64,000 nucleotides of DNA from Myxocyprinus asiaticus. Its lineage: Eukaryota > Chordata > Actinopteri > Cypriniformes > Catostomidae. Positions 9,759 through 20,955 of this stretch are shown here, piece by piece. Position numbers and translations under genes: made by a program. Below the pieces are notes generated by a model. It did not search any database. It was given only the letters and a program-made list of their open reading frames with translations, and was not told where the DNA came from. The DNA is taken from assembly GCF_019703515.2 (NCBI RefSeq), contig NC_059374.1, forward strand, positions 21,322,595 to 21,386,594, given 5' to 3'. Numbering within the stretch: the first letter of the stretch is position 1; each line of letters opens with the position of its first letter.

Positions 9759-12700
9759 ATGCCTAATTTCTGTGCCGCTCCGAACTGTACCAGGAAAAGC
9801 ACCCAATCCGATTTAGCTTTCTTTAGGTTTCCAAGGGATCCTGAGAGGTATGGCTTTATTCCTGCTATAGCATTATCGCTGATCTTAATGTCGTTTATAT
9901 AAGCAGACGATTATTTTGAAACTAACCCTTACCGAGCAAGGTAATCCAAAGTTGCATGTGCGCGCCAATAATGATGATCCTTGAATACAAATGACAACAA
10001 GTGAAGTTCGTGCATGTTGAGACCAGAGATAACATGATACTGAATCAGTGTTACGATGGTTTACAGGGGTATTTCGAATAATAAGTCTGTTTGTGCTTGC
10101 TGTTTGATGAATTAGATTTGTATGCATGCATAAGTTGTCAACAGAAGTTAGGTAGCCACCCTGTAAATTGTCACGGGCATGTGTAGTCAGCTCATGATTT
10201 ACAAAATATGAATTCCATGTTCCTCTGGTTTGTACTTCTCTCCTCAGTGTGTCAGCTCCACACATTATACTTAAACTGTTTTTGTATTCAAATTGATTGG
10301 TTCCTCATACATGGTTTGTGCAAATGTTGCTAATAACTGATGTTGTCTAGTTATAAATAACATTAGAACAGCAGTACTACTGTATAATAGTTTATAAGGC
10401 AACCAACTGCCTCAAATACTTCTTAAATACAGCACAGTACTTGAATGTTATTCACACTTTATTTAATATAATGCATTAAATTACTATTGTGAAATTTAAA
10501 GGAATATTCTGGTTTCAATACAAGTTAAGCTCAATCAACAGAATTTGTGCCATAATATTTATTACCGTCCCTCTTTTTCTTTAAAAAAAGCTCAAATCAG
10601 GGTTCCAATAAGGCACTTACAATGGAAGTGAATGGGGGCCAGTCCGTAAACGTTAAAATACTCACTATCTCAAGTGTAACCACAATATATAAACAATATG
10701 TGTGTAAATGATTTTAGTGTGATAAAATCACTTACTAACCTTTTCTGTGTAAAGCTATAGCCAATTTTACAACTTCGTTGCCATGATGATGTAATGTCAA
10801 CAACACTTAAACTACTGTAAAAACTGTAATATAAACAACTCAAATAATACATGAGTTTTAACAGAACAATTAATCTAAGTGCTTCTATAAAATTATACAA
10901 GCTTCACATTTTTGTCTTTACACTTCCATTGTAAGTGTCTCAATGTAACCTCGATTTTTTTCTTTTTTTTTTTTTTAAAGAAAAGGTAGGATAAGTCAAT
11001 TATTTTTTGTAGTTTTCAACATTATGCCACAAATGCTGTCGACTGAGCTTAACTTGTATTGAACCCGTAATATTCCTTTAACATGCTTGTTTTTTATTTG
11101 CACAGATGTAGGCTGTGGGTGGAGAACTGTCGGCGTGCAGATCTTGAGGAGAAAACTCCTGATCAATTGAACAAGCACTACCGGCTATGTGCAAAGCACT
11201 TTGAACCAGCGATGATATGCAAAACGGTAATGCTAAACTAAACTGTCAAAGCAAGTTATTTAAAAATACAGCAGGCTTCTGAATATACAGTATATATGTC
11301 ATGTCTTTGAATAGCCTCCTTTGAATCCACAAAGTCTAGTTAACAGTAACGGTTTTTTGCTGTTGTTTTTCAGAGCCCTTATAGGACAGTACTAAGGGAC
11401 ACTGCTATTCCCACTATATTTGATTTAACCAGCCACCTCAGCAACCCGCACAGCAGACATCGCAAACGCATCAAAGTTCTGGTAGAATATGTTTTTCTCT
11501 AAGTTTTCTTTCTGAAAAAAAATCATATTTCACATGTTTCACTATTGTGGAACTGTAGGAGTTTTGTAAAGTTATAATTACCAACTAAATAATAATAACA
11601 TAATTGATTTATGGATTTAGTGTCTCATTTCACATTTGATTCACATTTTTAGTGCAAGCCAGTTTATAAATCAAAAAATGTAGTGTGATAAATCTGCACA
11701 GCAGTTATTTGTGCGTCTAGTAGTTATTAATTAATTGCGTAGTTAAAGGGATAGTTCACCCAAAAATGAAAATTCTCTCATAATTTACTCGTCCTCATGC
11801 CATCCCAGATGTGTATTACTTTCTGTCTTCAGCAGAACACAAATGAAGATTTTTAGAAGAATATTTCAGCTCTGTAGGTCCATACAATTCAAGTGAATGG
11901 TGGCCAGAACTTTGAAGGTCCAAAAAGCACATAAAGGCAGCATAAAAGTAATTCATACGACTCCAGTGGTTACATACATGTCTTTAGAAGCAAATCAATA
12001 TTTAAGTCCTTTTTACTATAAGTTCTCCTCCATGCCCAGTAGGTGGCGATATGCACAAAGAATGTGAATTGCCAAAAACAAAAGAAGAAAGTGAAAGTGG
12101 AGATTGATAGTAAAAAGGGTTTAAATATTGATCTGTTTCTTACCCACACCTATCATATTATGTGGATGGCCGCCTCAGTGTGGAGCGCTTCAGTTCTTTT
12201 GTTGTTTTTGTTTGTTTGTCCTGTGTTTAGTAATCTTTTTCCAGTCAGTTTTACCAGGGACGAACTGCTGAACATTCGACAGCATATACCAGACAATCTT
12301 TTCCCGGTTTTTGAATATTCGGACGCTTTGCTGGACATTTTAGTCGGAGGCGCAGCTTTGCTGTTCAAGAGACGCAGGCGCGCTGGTCAAGCTCCGTCGA
12401 CGCGGCTTTCGAACAGTGCTGCCGAGCATTCATCTAGCGAATCTCCGCTCTCTTCCTAACAAAACGGACGAACTGTATTTCCTCACCCTCACAAACAAGG
12501 ACTTTTCAAACTCTGCTGCCTTGTGCTTCACAGAAACCAGGCTGAGTGAAGCCATTCCGGACAGCGCGTTACATCTGCCGGGCTTCCAGCTGTTCAGAGC
12601 AGATCGCATCGCGCAGTTAACGGGGAAAACGAGAGGCGGTGGAACATGCTTTTACATCAATGAAAGTTGGTGTACAGATGTAACAATGTTAAAGAAGATG

Positions 12701-15700
12701 TGCTGTCCTAATTTGGAAGCGCTCTTTATTAACTGTAAGGCGTTCTACGCGTCTATTCTGGTGAGTGTGTATATCGCGCCAAACGCGTGCGTGAGTGCCG
12801 CTCTGCAACAGCTGGCTGATCGGATCACAGACACGGAACAACAATACCCGGACTCAGTTATTATTATTTTTGGGGATTTTAACAAAGCAAACCTCACACG
12901 TGAACTGCCCAAATACAAACAGCACATTACATGCCCCACCAGAGACAGGAACATACTAGACCACTGCTACACAACAGTAAAGGATGCATATCTTTGCACT
13001 TTGTCCCTAGAGCAGCTTTGGGACTCTCTGATGACTGACTGGTTCATCTTCTTCCAACCTACAGGCATTCACCTGCATGTCTTAGATTCTGTGCTAACCA
13101 GCTGGCCCCCATCTTCACACAGATCTTCAATAGATCACTGGAGCAGTGTGAAGTCCCATGCTGCTTCAAACGTTCCACTATCATCCCCATCCCAAAGAAA
13201 TCAAAAATCACAGGACTTAATGACTACAGACCTTTCGCCCTGACGTCTGTGGTCATGAAGTCATTTGAGAGACTGGTGTTGGCCCACCTGAAGGACATCA
13301 CTGGACCCTTTCTATATCTCCTTCAATTTGCTTATTGAGCAAACAGGTCTGTGGATGATGCAGTCAACATGGGATTGCATCATATCCTGCAACATCTGGA
13401 CAGACCAGGGACATATACAAGGATCTTTTTGTGGACTTCAGTTCGGCTTTCAACACCATAATCCCAGCTATTCTCCGGACTAAATTACACCAACTCTCTA
13501 TTCCCATATCAATCTGTCAGTGGATTCCCAGCTTTCTGATGGACAGGCAGCAGCTTGTGAGACAGGGGAAATTCACTTCCAGCACCGATACAATCAGCAC
13601 TGGTTGCCCCCCAGGGATGTGTGCTCTCCCCACTACTCTTCTCCCTCTACATCAGCGACTGCATCGCCAAGGACCCCTCTGTCAAGCTCCTGAAGTTTGC
13701 GAAAAAGGCCTAGCAGAGGTTGTACTTCCTTCGCCAGTTGAAGAAGTTCAACCTGCCACAGGCGCTGCTAATCCAGTTCTACTCAGCGGTCATTGAGTCT
13801 GTCCTCTGCACTTCAATAACTGTCTGGTTTGGTTCAGCTACGAAATCTGATAGCAGAAGTCTACAAAGGTCAGTTCGAACTGCTGAGAGGATTATTGGTT
13901 ACCCCCTGCCCTCCCTTCAAGAACTATACACTTCCAGAGTGATCAAAAAGGCTGGAAAAATCACTCTGGACCCCACTTACCCTGCCCACTACCTTTTTGA
14001 ACTGTTGCCTTCTGGCTGACACTTCAGAGCTCTGAGCACCAGAACCGTCAGGCACAGGAACAATTTTTTCCCTCAGGCTATCCATCTCATGAGCAGTTAA
14101 AATTGCCCCATTGAGCAATAACTGCAACACACAGTTTAGTCTTTTTTATATTTATCCAACACATCCAACCTCTTCTGCCATTACATTCCCTTGCACTGTA
14201 TATTTCAGATTAGTATTTAGATTTGCACTGTGTATGTGTGTGTATGTATATGTATATATGTATGTGTCTTATTGTGTATTCTATATATATACTTTATTTT
14301 CAATTCAATTTTTATTTATTATTATTATCATTATTTGTTTTTTTTAATTCACATTTTTTTATATATTTTTTTATTATCTATGTCTTGTTGCTGTTTTGTA
14401 TTGTTGTGCACTGGAAGCTCCTGTCACCAAGACAAATTCCTTGTATGTGTAAGCATCCTTGGCAATAAAGCTGATTCTGATCATATTGCTTTTAAAAACA
14501 GATTTAACCATTTGAGTCATATGGATTACTTTTATGCTGCCTTTATATGCTTTTTGGACCTTCAAAGTCATACACATCTGGGATGACATGAGAGTGAGTA
14601 AATGATGAGAGAATTTTCATTTTTGGGTGAACTATCCCTTAAACATCGTATGTGGTTCATTTTGATATATTTATGTTACAGCTGGACTAATTCAATTAAT
14701 ATTTCCCATTCCTATCTTCCTTGCAGACAGATGAAGAGGTTCAGAAAATCAAAGAAAGACGATGTAAGTATGGTATACAGTTGAAAAAACATTACCAATA
14801 TAGCAACAGATCAATTTATCATGATATTTTGTCTCTCTCTAGTGGAGGCTTCAATGGAACTGTTGCTCGCAAAAAAAGAATGCGAAACTCAGGATGACAG
14901 CGAGACCACTGATGATATTCCTCGTCTGACACCTGAACAAAAAGATCTGAGAGAGTTCTTAAGGTCTTTGTTTGAAGTCCTGGTTTTAATAGGAAAACAA
15001 AACTTTCCATTCAGTTGGAATTCAAAAGAAGATGAAATAAGTGCTAAAGAGCAGGGACAGCACTTTTCTGCCAGTACAGTTCAGGAGTTATTGGAAAACC
15101 GCATCAATGCGGGCGATGAATTTCTTAGAAGAAGGTTTGAGACAGCGGCTGTTAATGAGGAATATTGCCCGGCTATCCAGCAGAAGCAAATTATAGAGGT
15201 CTGTAAGAGATGTTTCCGTGAAGAGATTCTACAGCAAGTACGAGAATGCCGTTTCTTTTCAATTGTCACCGGGGAGTTGGTGGAGTTCCCAGAGGGAGAG
15301 CACCTTCCAATATTTCTGCGCTATGTAGACCAAGACAGCACTCTTAGGGAGGAATTCATAGAATTCCTCTCATTTGAAGGAGAGGAGGTCTCTGTTGCTG
15401 AGAGGTTGGAGTCTCAGATCACGAAGGAATGGGGCCTGAGCATGGAGCACTGCAGAGGGCAAGTGCATGCAGGTTCTGGAATACTTGCCACCAAGATGAA
15501 AGTTATTGCTGCCAAGCTAAAGGAGAAATATCCCACGGCAGTAATAACCCCCAGTTCTACATGTGCACTTAACGTTCACCTTGCTAATGGCATGTCACTG
15601 ACCGGAGTGCAGGTTGTGATGTCGGTTCTGAAAAAGACGAATGCATTTTTTAAAGGATCTCCGTTGCTGCAGGCTGAGCTTGATAACGCCATTTCCATTC

Positions 15701-16734
15701 TCTATCAGGGAAACATGGAAAAAGAGAATGATCTCAAAGAGCTCTCACATTCAACCTGGACTGAGCTTCATAATGTGTTTGAGATGGCTGTCGATATGAT
15801 GGAGCCTCTTCTGCTTTGTATGGACAGCATACACGACAATGAAGATCTAAAATGGAACGACCAAATCACCAGTGATGCCTACATCATTTCAGAAGCTCTG
15901 GCAGACTTTGAGTTTGTTGTGACGTTGGTTGTATTGAAGAATGCTCTGTCTTTCACGAGAGCATTTGGCAAGAACCTACAAGGAGAAACCCTTGACGTCT
16001 TTTTCGCAGCTAACAGCCTAACAGCAGTATTGCATTCGTTGCATGAGGTACTACACAATCTTGAAGTATACCACGAATTCTGGTTTGAAGAGGCTGTCAA
16101 TTTGGCTATGGCAATGGAGATCCCAGTGAAGGTCCCAAGGTTGTTCCTCCGGAAGCAACAGACTATGGAAACCATGGAAATACAGGCAGAGTCTTTCTTT
16201 AAAGACTACCTTACACTCCCAGTTATGGAGTATGTCACACAGGAGGTGCAGGACATCTTCTCTGAAAATCATTTGAAGGCTCTCAAGTGCTTGTCTCTTG
16301 TCCCACAAGTCATGGGACAAATGAAGTTCAATACGTCAGAGGAGAGCCATGCGGATATCTACAGGAGTGATCTACCCCATCCCGACACTTTGCCTGCTGA
16401 GCTACACTGTTGGAGGATAAAATGGAAACACAGAAGCAAGGAAGTGAGCTTGCCGTGCACCATTCACGAAACTCTACACCACTCTGATGTAAAATTCTTC
16501 CCTAACGTTAATGCGTTTCTGAAAATTTTAGCCACGTTGCCAGTGCTGAAGCTTGATGGAAGTCTGGGTGAAACTGCCCAAAAACGCTTACAAGCTTACC
16601 TCAAAGACACCACAGTAAACAAGAGGTGTAAGAGTTTGGCTGTGCTAAACATCAATTATCATATAAAAACAGACTTTGAAGAAATGGTTCAGTGTTACAT
16701 AAAAAGTTACCCAGAAGTAAGCGAGAATGATTAA
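9759..16734 (+). CDS. thap12: THAP12 (PRKRIR/DAP4-like THAP-domain protein), complete
   Basis: Coding exons are 9759-9847, 11106-11226, 11374-11481, 14727-14763 and 14843-16734. All junctions are GT-AG, the sum is 2247 nt, and the product is 748 aa (human about 760). The N-terminus [20 protein letters not shown] carries the C2CH THAP zinc finger (C5, C10, C58, H61), followed by TAIPTIF. The large last exon encodes the hAT-transposase-derived region, with blocks such as [20 protein letters not shown] and [14 protein letters not shown] near the C-terminus. THAP12 is a domesticated-transposase-like nuclear protein reported as a regulator of the PKR inhibitor P58IPK. The start fits the family's MPNFCA start. 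Intron 1 ends in a MITE 24 nt before exon 2; intron 3 holds a LINE nested in a MITE. A poly(A) signal AATAAA lies at 17062-17067. Confidence 0.95.
10500..11077. mobile_element. TTAA-type MITE (AGGAATATTC family), copy 1
   Basis: The ends AGGAATATTCTGG and TAATATTCCT are flanked by TTAA at 10496-10499 and 11078-11081. The inverted repeats extend about 60 bp through CAATACAAGTTAAGCTCA. Another copy lies at 51907-52526. The right end abuts the acceptor of thap12 exon 2. Confidence 0.88.
11747..14639. mobile_element. TTAA-type MITE (AGGGATAGTTCACCC family), split by a LINE
   Basis: The left arm 11747-12159 and right arm 14481-14639 are inverted copies: AGGGATAGTTCACCCAAAAA on the left, and TTTTTGGGTGAACTATCCC on the right. 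TTAA flanks the left end and TTAA overlaps the right end. A LINE (12160-14480) sits in the middle. Relatives lie at 17201-17845, 27228-27859 and 63184-63340. Confidence 0.88.
12160..14480 (+). mobile_element. Non-LTR retrotransposon (CR1/L2-like Jockey group), broken
   Basis: The insertion is bounded by TCATATT at 12153-12159 and 14481-14487, a 7-bp target duplication. It encodes an N-terminal hydrophobic leader and an APE-type endonuclease ([16 protein letters not shown]) in the frames around 12160-13020. It then jumps to reverse-transcriptase pieces (KSFERLV near 13260; an [10 protein letters not shown] block near 13440; [20 protein letters not shown] near 13745). Frameshifts near 12400, a stop near 13335, and loss of the endonuclease-RT linker and of the catalytic FADD region make it inactive. 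The 3' tail is GCAATAAAGCTGATTCTGA. Confidence 0.9.
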
Positions 16735-17200
16735 CCCTCCAACACTCCTTTGAACTGGAAGGAAAATTAAATATTTTAAAATTGTTCTGCATTCTATTTT
16801 GAAAGTACTCTGAATTGCTTTACATCTATAACTGCATTATTTTTTTCTTGAAGAAATAGTGTTATTTTTACATTTGTGAGGACCTTCAGAAATGTTCACC
16901 ATAAAAGTATCTACTTCAGAAAGAGGGATCTTGCAATGTTTCGTTTGGCTGACTGTCTTGCATGACAGTTGTCTGATAAATCGACATTAAGGGTCAACCT
17001 TTACAGACAATTACCTTTGTAAGAACTTGAAATGTTTGAGTACGGCACAGTCCAAAGTGTAAATAAAATGTGAGTTGTTCTTTCTTGAATTGTTATTTAA
17101 TTAACTGGTGTTGTTATGTATGTACTGTTGCAGTTATACCCTACTAATGCTATGTGGCTATATACTTTTTTACTGTTTGGTAAAGTAATAGTTAGTATTA
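16735..17200 (+). other. thap12: thap12 3' UTR and short spacer
   Basis: AT-rich non-coding DNA follows the stop, with a poly(A) signal AATAAA at 17062-17067. I see nothing else in it. Confidence 0.6.
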
Positions 17201-17845
17201 AAGGGATAGTTCTCCCAAAAATTAAAATTCTCTCATCATTTACTCACCCTCATGCAATCCCAGATGTGTATGACTTTCTCTTTTCTGCTGGACACAAAGT
17301 TTTTTGGAAGAATATCTCAGCTCTGTAGGTCCATACAATGCAAGTAAATGGTGTCCAGAACTTTGAAGGTCCAAAAAGCAGATAGAAGTAATCCATATGA
17401 CTCCAGTGGTTTAATCCATATCTTCAGAAGTTATATGATGGGTGTGGGTGAGAAACGTATATTTAAGTCCTTTTTTTCTTAAAAATTTTCACTTTCACAT
17501 TTTTCTTGTATTTTGCCGATTCACATTCTTCATGCATATTGCCACCTTCTTGACAGGGAGAATAATTTATAATAAATATATTACTTAAATATTGATCTGT
17601 TTATCACCCACACCAATCATATGACTTCTAAAGATATGGATTTAACCACTGGAGTCTTATGGATTACTTTTATGCTGCCTTTATTTCCTTTTTGGACCTT
17701 CAAAGTTCTGGTCACCATTAACTTGCACTGTATGGACCTACTAAGATATTCTTCTAAAATTCTTTGTGTACAGCAGGAGAAAGAAAGTCATAAACATCTG
17801 GTATGGCATGAGGGTGAGTAAATGATGAGAGAATTTTAGCATCCC
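17201..17845. mobile_element. Foldback MITE (AGGGATAGTTC family), full palindrome
   Basis: The left arm begins at TTAAAGGGATAGTTCTCCC and the right arm ends near GAGAGAATTTTAGCATCCCT. The arms are inverted copies of about 300 bp that share AGAATATCTCAGCTCTGTAG, CTTTGAAGGTCCAAAAAG and TAATCCATATGACTCCAGTG blocks. The right terminus is degraded. Confidence 0.85.
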
Positions 17846-18665
17846 TAAGTCTAGAGATTAGAGGGAGAAAGAGGAACATGATCTCTGTAAAGCAGAAGAA
17901 TGGAAACATGAGGATACTGAACATCAGGCCAAACAGATGCCAAATGCTACATCCACTCTAACTGTCATCCAAAATCTCCATCAATAAGGGTGGAGATGAG
18001 GTTTCTGATATCAAGTTTTTTCCCCCTCACTTATCACTTTTGTTTCTAGTTTGCTTCTGGAATTACTTTGTATCCAAATATAGCCGATTCTGATACTGAC
18101 CCTCTTGAAAATATTGGGATGGAAAAAACACAAAACCATGGTGGTGTTTTAAGGAGACTGTATGCTTTGAAACCAGTTTATATAATAAGTTATTAGATGA
18201 GATACTCCAAAATATCAAAAACCAGAAGTTTTATGTGCCTTTTGAATAAATTTGCCATACAATGTCCAGTTTAATGCAGAACACATTAGAATAACAAGAC
18301 ATGATACTGAGCTGACCATATCGACCCCACCCACACATGTACAAGACATACTGCTATCATTGCACTACACCACTAGATGGTATGAGTTCCACAGAATGAA
18401 ACCAAAGAAAGGAAGTAGCTTCTTTCATGCAGGGTGGGTCCAATTACTCAAAAATAAATAATAAAAAAAAGCATACATGCATTTAAGGTGAGAAAGTGTT
18501 GGAATTTTAAAATGAGCTTGTGTTTTTGCAATATGCTCAACTGAATGGGCCTATCTTACCAATTCCATTTAGTTGTTTACATTTTGAAATTAGGAAGACT
18601 GTTGAATAGGCTATTTGATCAAAATAATGCAGCCCCACCATCAGTAGATCAACAAGTTGAAGTCA
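17846..18665. other. Intergenic, nothing recognised
   Basis: About 820 bp of AT-rich sequence with no convincing coding frame, RNA gene or repeat edge that I can identify. Confidence 0.4.
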
Positions 18666-20296
18666 AGGAAGCACCGATGTATCGGCTGGCGATATTTATC
18701 AGCCAATTATTGACCAAATTAAAACCATCGGTATATATAATAAGCATGAAAAACGGCAATAAGAAATCCAATGGTTTATTTACAATTGATCAGTAACACA
18801 CTTTGTAAAAGAATCAATGAATTCAAATGCACAACACAGAAATAACAATAGCCGCAATATCTAGAAGGGTTGGCAGTCCTAAGAACATGTAATATTGAAT
18901 TTGTATTCTTTCTCATTCTCACGCCATTAATGGACATGACAGTTGTGAAAGCAGCGCTTTCATATTGGCCTCATGAAGAGAAACAATCATCCATAACGCT
19001 TTGAAACCAGCAGACTTTGACTTCTGATATATCGAAAATTATATTGGAAATAATTTATTGTTACAACAGTAAAAAAAAAAAAAGCTTTTGTACCTCTTTA
19101 TAAATTTGGTTTGCATTCCTAAGTAAAACAGTGATCTGATGACAAAATAAGGTAAGTGGCAAAATATCGTGAAAGTATATTTGAAACAAAAAATGCACAT
19201 TGAATTGCTGAACACACTCTGAAAAACAAATGCATTGCATTAAGAGTGCTTGCATTTTTGGGGGGGATGCAGTTTGATATGGTTGTATATTTAAGATGTG
19301 AATATTTAAATTGAAAATATTTAAGACAATTTCATCATTAAAAATATTAAAAGTAATAAATATTCACCTTCCAAAGTTCAGTTCCAACATATTATTATTA
19401 TTAATAATTATTATTTTATTTATTTTAAGGGGGGGGGGGGGGGGGTCCCCTTTTTCTCCCAATTTGGAATGCCCAGTTCCCAATGCGCTCTAAGTCCTCG
19501 TGGTCGCGTATTGATTCGCTTCAGTCCGGGTGGCGGAGGATGAATCCCAGTTGCCTCCGCGTCTGAGACCGTCAACCCGCGCATCTTATCACGTGGCTTG
19601 TTGAGCGCGTTGCCACGGAGACATAGCGCGTGTGGAGGCTTCACGCCATCCACCACAGCAACTATGCTCAATTCACCACACGCCCCACCGAGAACAAACC
19701 ACATTATAGCGACCACGAGGAGGTTACCCCATGTGACTCTACCCTCCCTAGCAACAGGGCCAATTTGGTTGCTTAGGAGACCTGGCTGGAATTAATTTTT
19801 TTTTGGAAATAATTTTTTTTTTTAAATTATCTTTATTATTTGACAGGTAATGTGTGGTACATTATATCTCGCTTTGCAAAATCGCATCTAAAATTTCAGT
19901 GGTTAAAATTCCGTTGGAAATTCAGTCTTGGACATTGTTGCATTGCAGGAAAACCAGTGCCCGTGCACAATCTTCACTGAATATTTCAGACTCAACTTTG
20001 GAAGGTGAATATTTATTACAGAATTTTTAATGATAAAATTTTGTGTGAAATATTTTCAATTAAAATATTCAAAGCTTAAATATAAAACCATATGATAGGC
20101 CTATTGCATCCCTAAAATATGCAAGCACTCTTAATGCAATGTGTTTATTTTTTTAAATAGTGCAATTCAGCATGCTTTTGTTTTTAAAGACATTCGTCGT
20201 TAAAATACTTCCAGTTATCAGCTTATAGTTTTTTATTTTTTTGTTTGGTTTTTTTTTTCGGTATCAGCCAAATATGTTCATGTCAGTGCATCCCTA
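18666..20296. mobile_element. hAT-like element (GCACCGATGTATCGG ends)
   Basis: The left end AGCACCGATGTATCGGCT and the right end, whose complement is TTAGGGATGCACTGACAT followed by TTTGGCTGATACCGAA, are degenerate inverted repeats of a hAT type common in fish. A SINE (19431-19786) and T-rich tracts interrupt it. No transposase is present, and the target duplication is not recognisable. Confidence 0.55.
19431..19786 (-). mobile_element. tRNA-derived SINE, 5'-truncated (copy B)
   Basis: It matches copy A from the CCAGGTCTCCTAAGCAACCA block to ACCACGAGGACTTAG, and extends into the 3' tail GGAACTGGGCATTCCAAATT. It ends in a 16-base G/C homopolymer at 19431-19446. The tRNA head is missing. Confidence 0.85.
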
Positions 20297-20955
20297 ACTC
20301 ATGGTAAATAAAAAAAAATGTAATCTACCTCAGTAGTATCTATTTTCATATTTAACCCAAACAGACCTATGAATGCAAATATCTTCACTATTATTTCAGT
20401 GAATTCCAGAGGACTTGTGTCATATAATAATGCCCATTATTACGTGCTTCGTGCTATATTTATGAGCTACTGCAGACAGTACGAAGAAACTGTAATGCAC
20501 TGGGGTGATGCGACACGTGACAGTCTTTAAATGGTTAAATGAGTGGCGTCTCCACCCGATGCTGCCCAGACGCGGATGCCTGCAGGTGATAGTTCACTCC
20601 GCAGACCCCGGGCATTTTCTGAGGATACACGAGAGCCGGGCGGGGTCTTTATGAAGCTGTCTGAACCGTGTCTTTTGAGGAAATTACTTAACTTATATTT
20701 CTAACTGAGATAAAACAATTAAATAGAAAATACTTTGTCGCAGCTGACAGCGGTGCGCAAGCGCGTGTGAAACGAATCTCAATCTCAGGGAATCTCAAGC
20801 ATCGCGAAGGATTCCTCGCATTTCTTTGCGTCTCAAGAAACACATAAGGAGAGGACCATCGCTGTTTTGACAAAAGAGGAGGTTTCAAGCTTTGTATTGA
20901 TCATTTCTGCATCGTTTCTCTTCAAATTCAAGTCTTCGGCTCGTCGTTATCGATC
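20297..20955 (+). promoter_or_regulatory. map6: Region upstream of map6 (presumed promoter and 5' UTR)
   Basis: Repeat-poor DNA with a GC-richer patch at about 20540-20650 and 20740-20830, unlike the AT-rich surroundings. It lies directly before the map6 start codon. No TATA box or defined start site is evident. Confidence 0.35.

Noticed and set aside
12745..12954. Minus-strand frame over the LINE
   Set aside because: Shadow of the endonuclease frame on the other strand.
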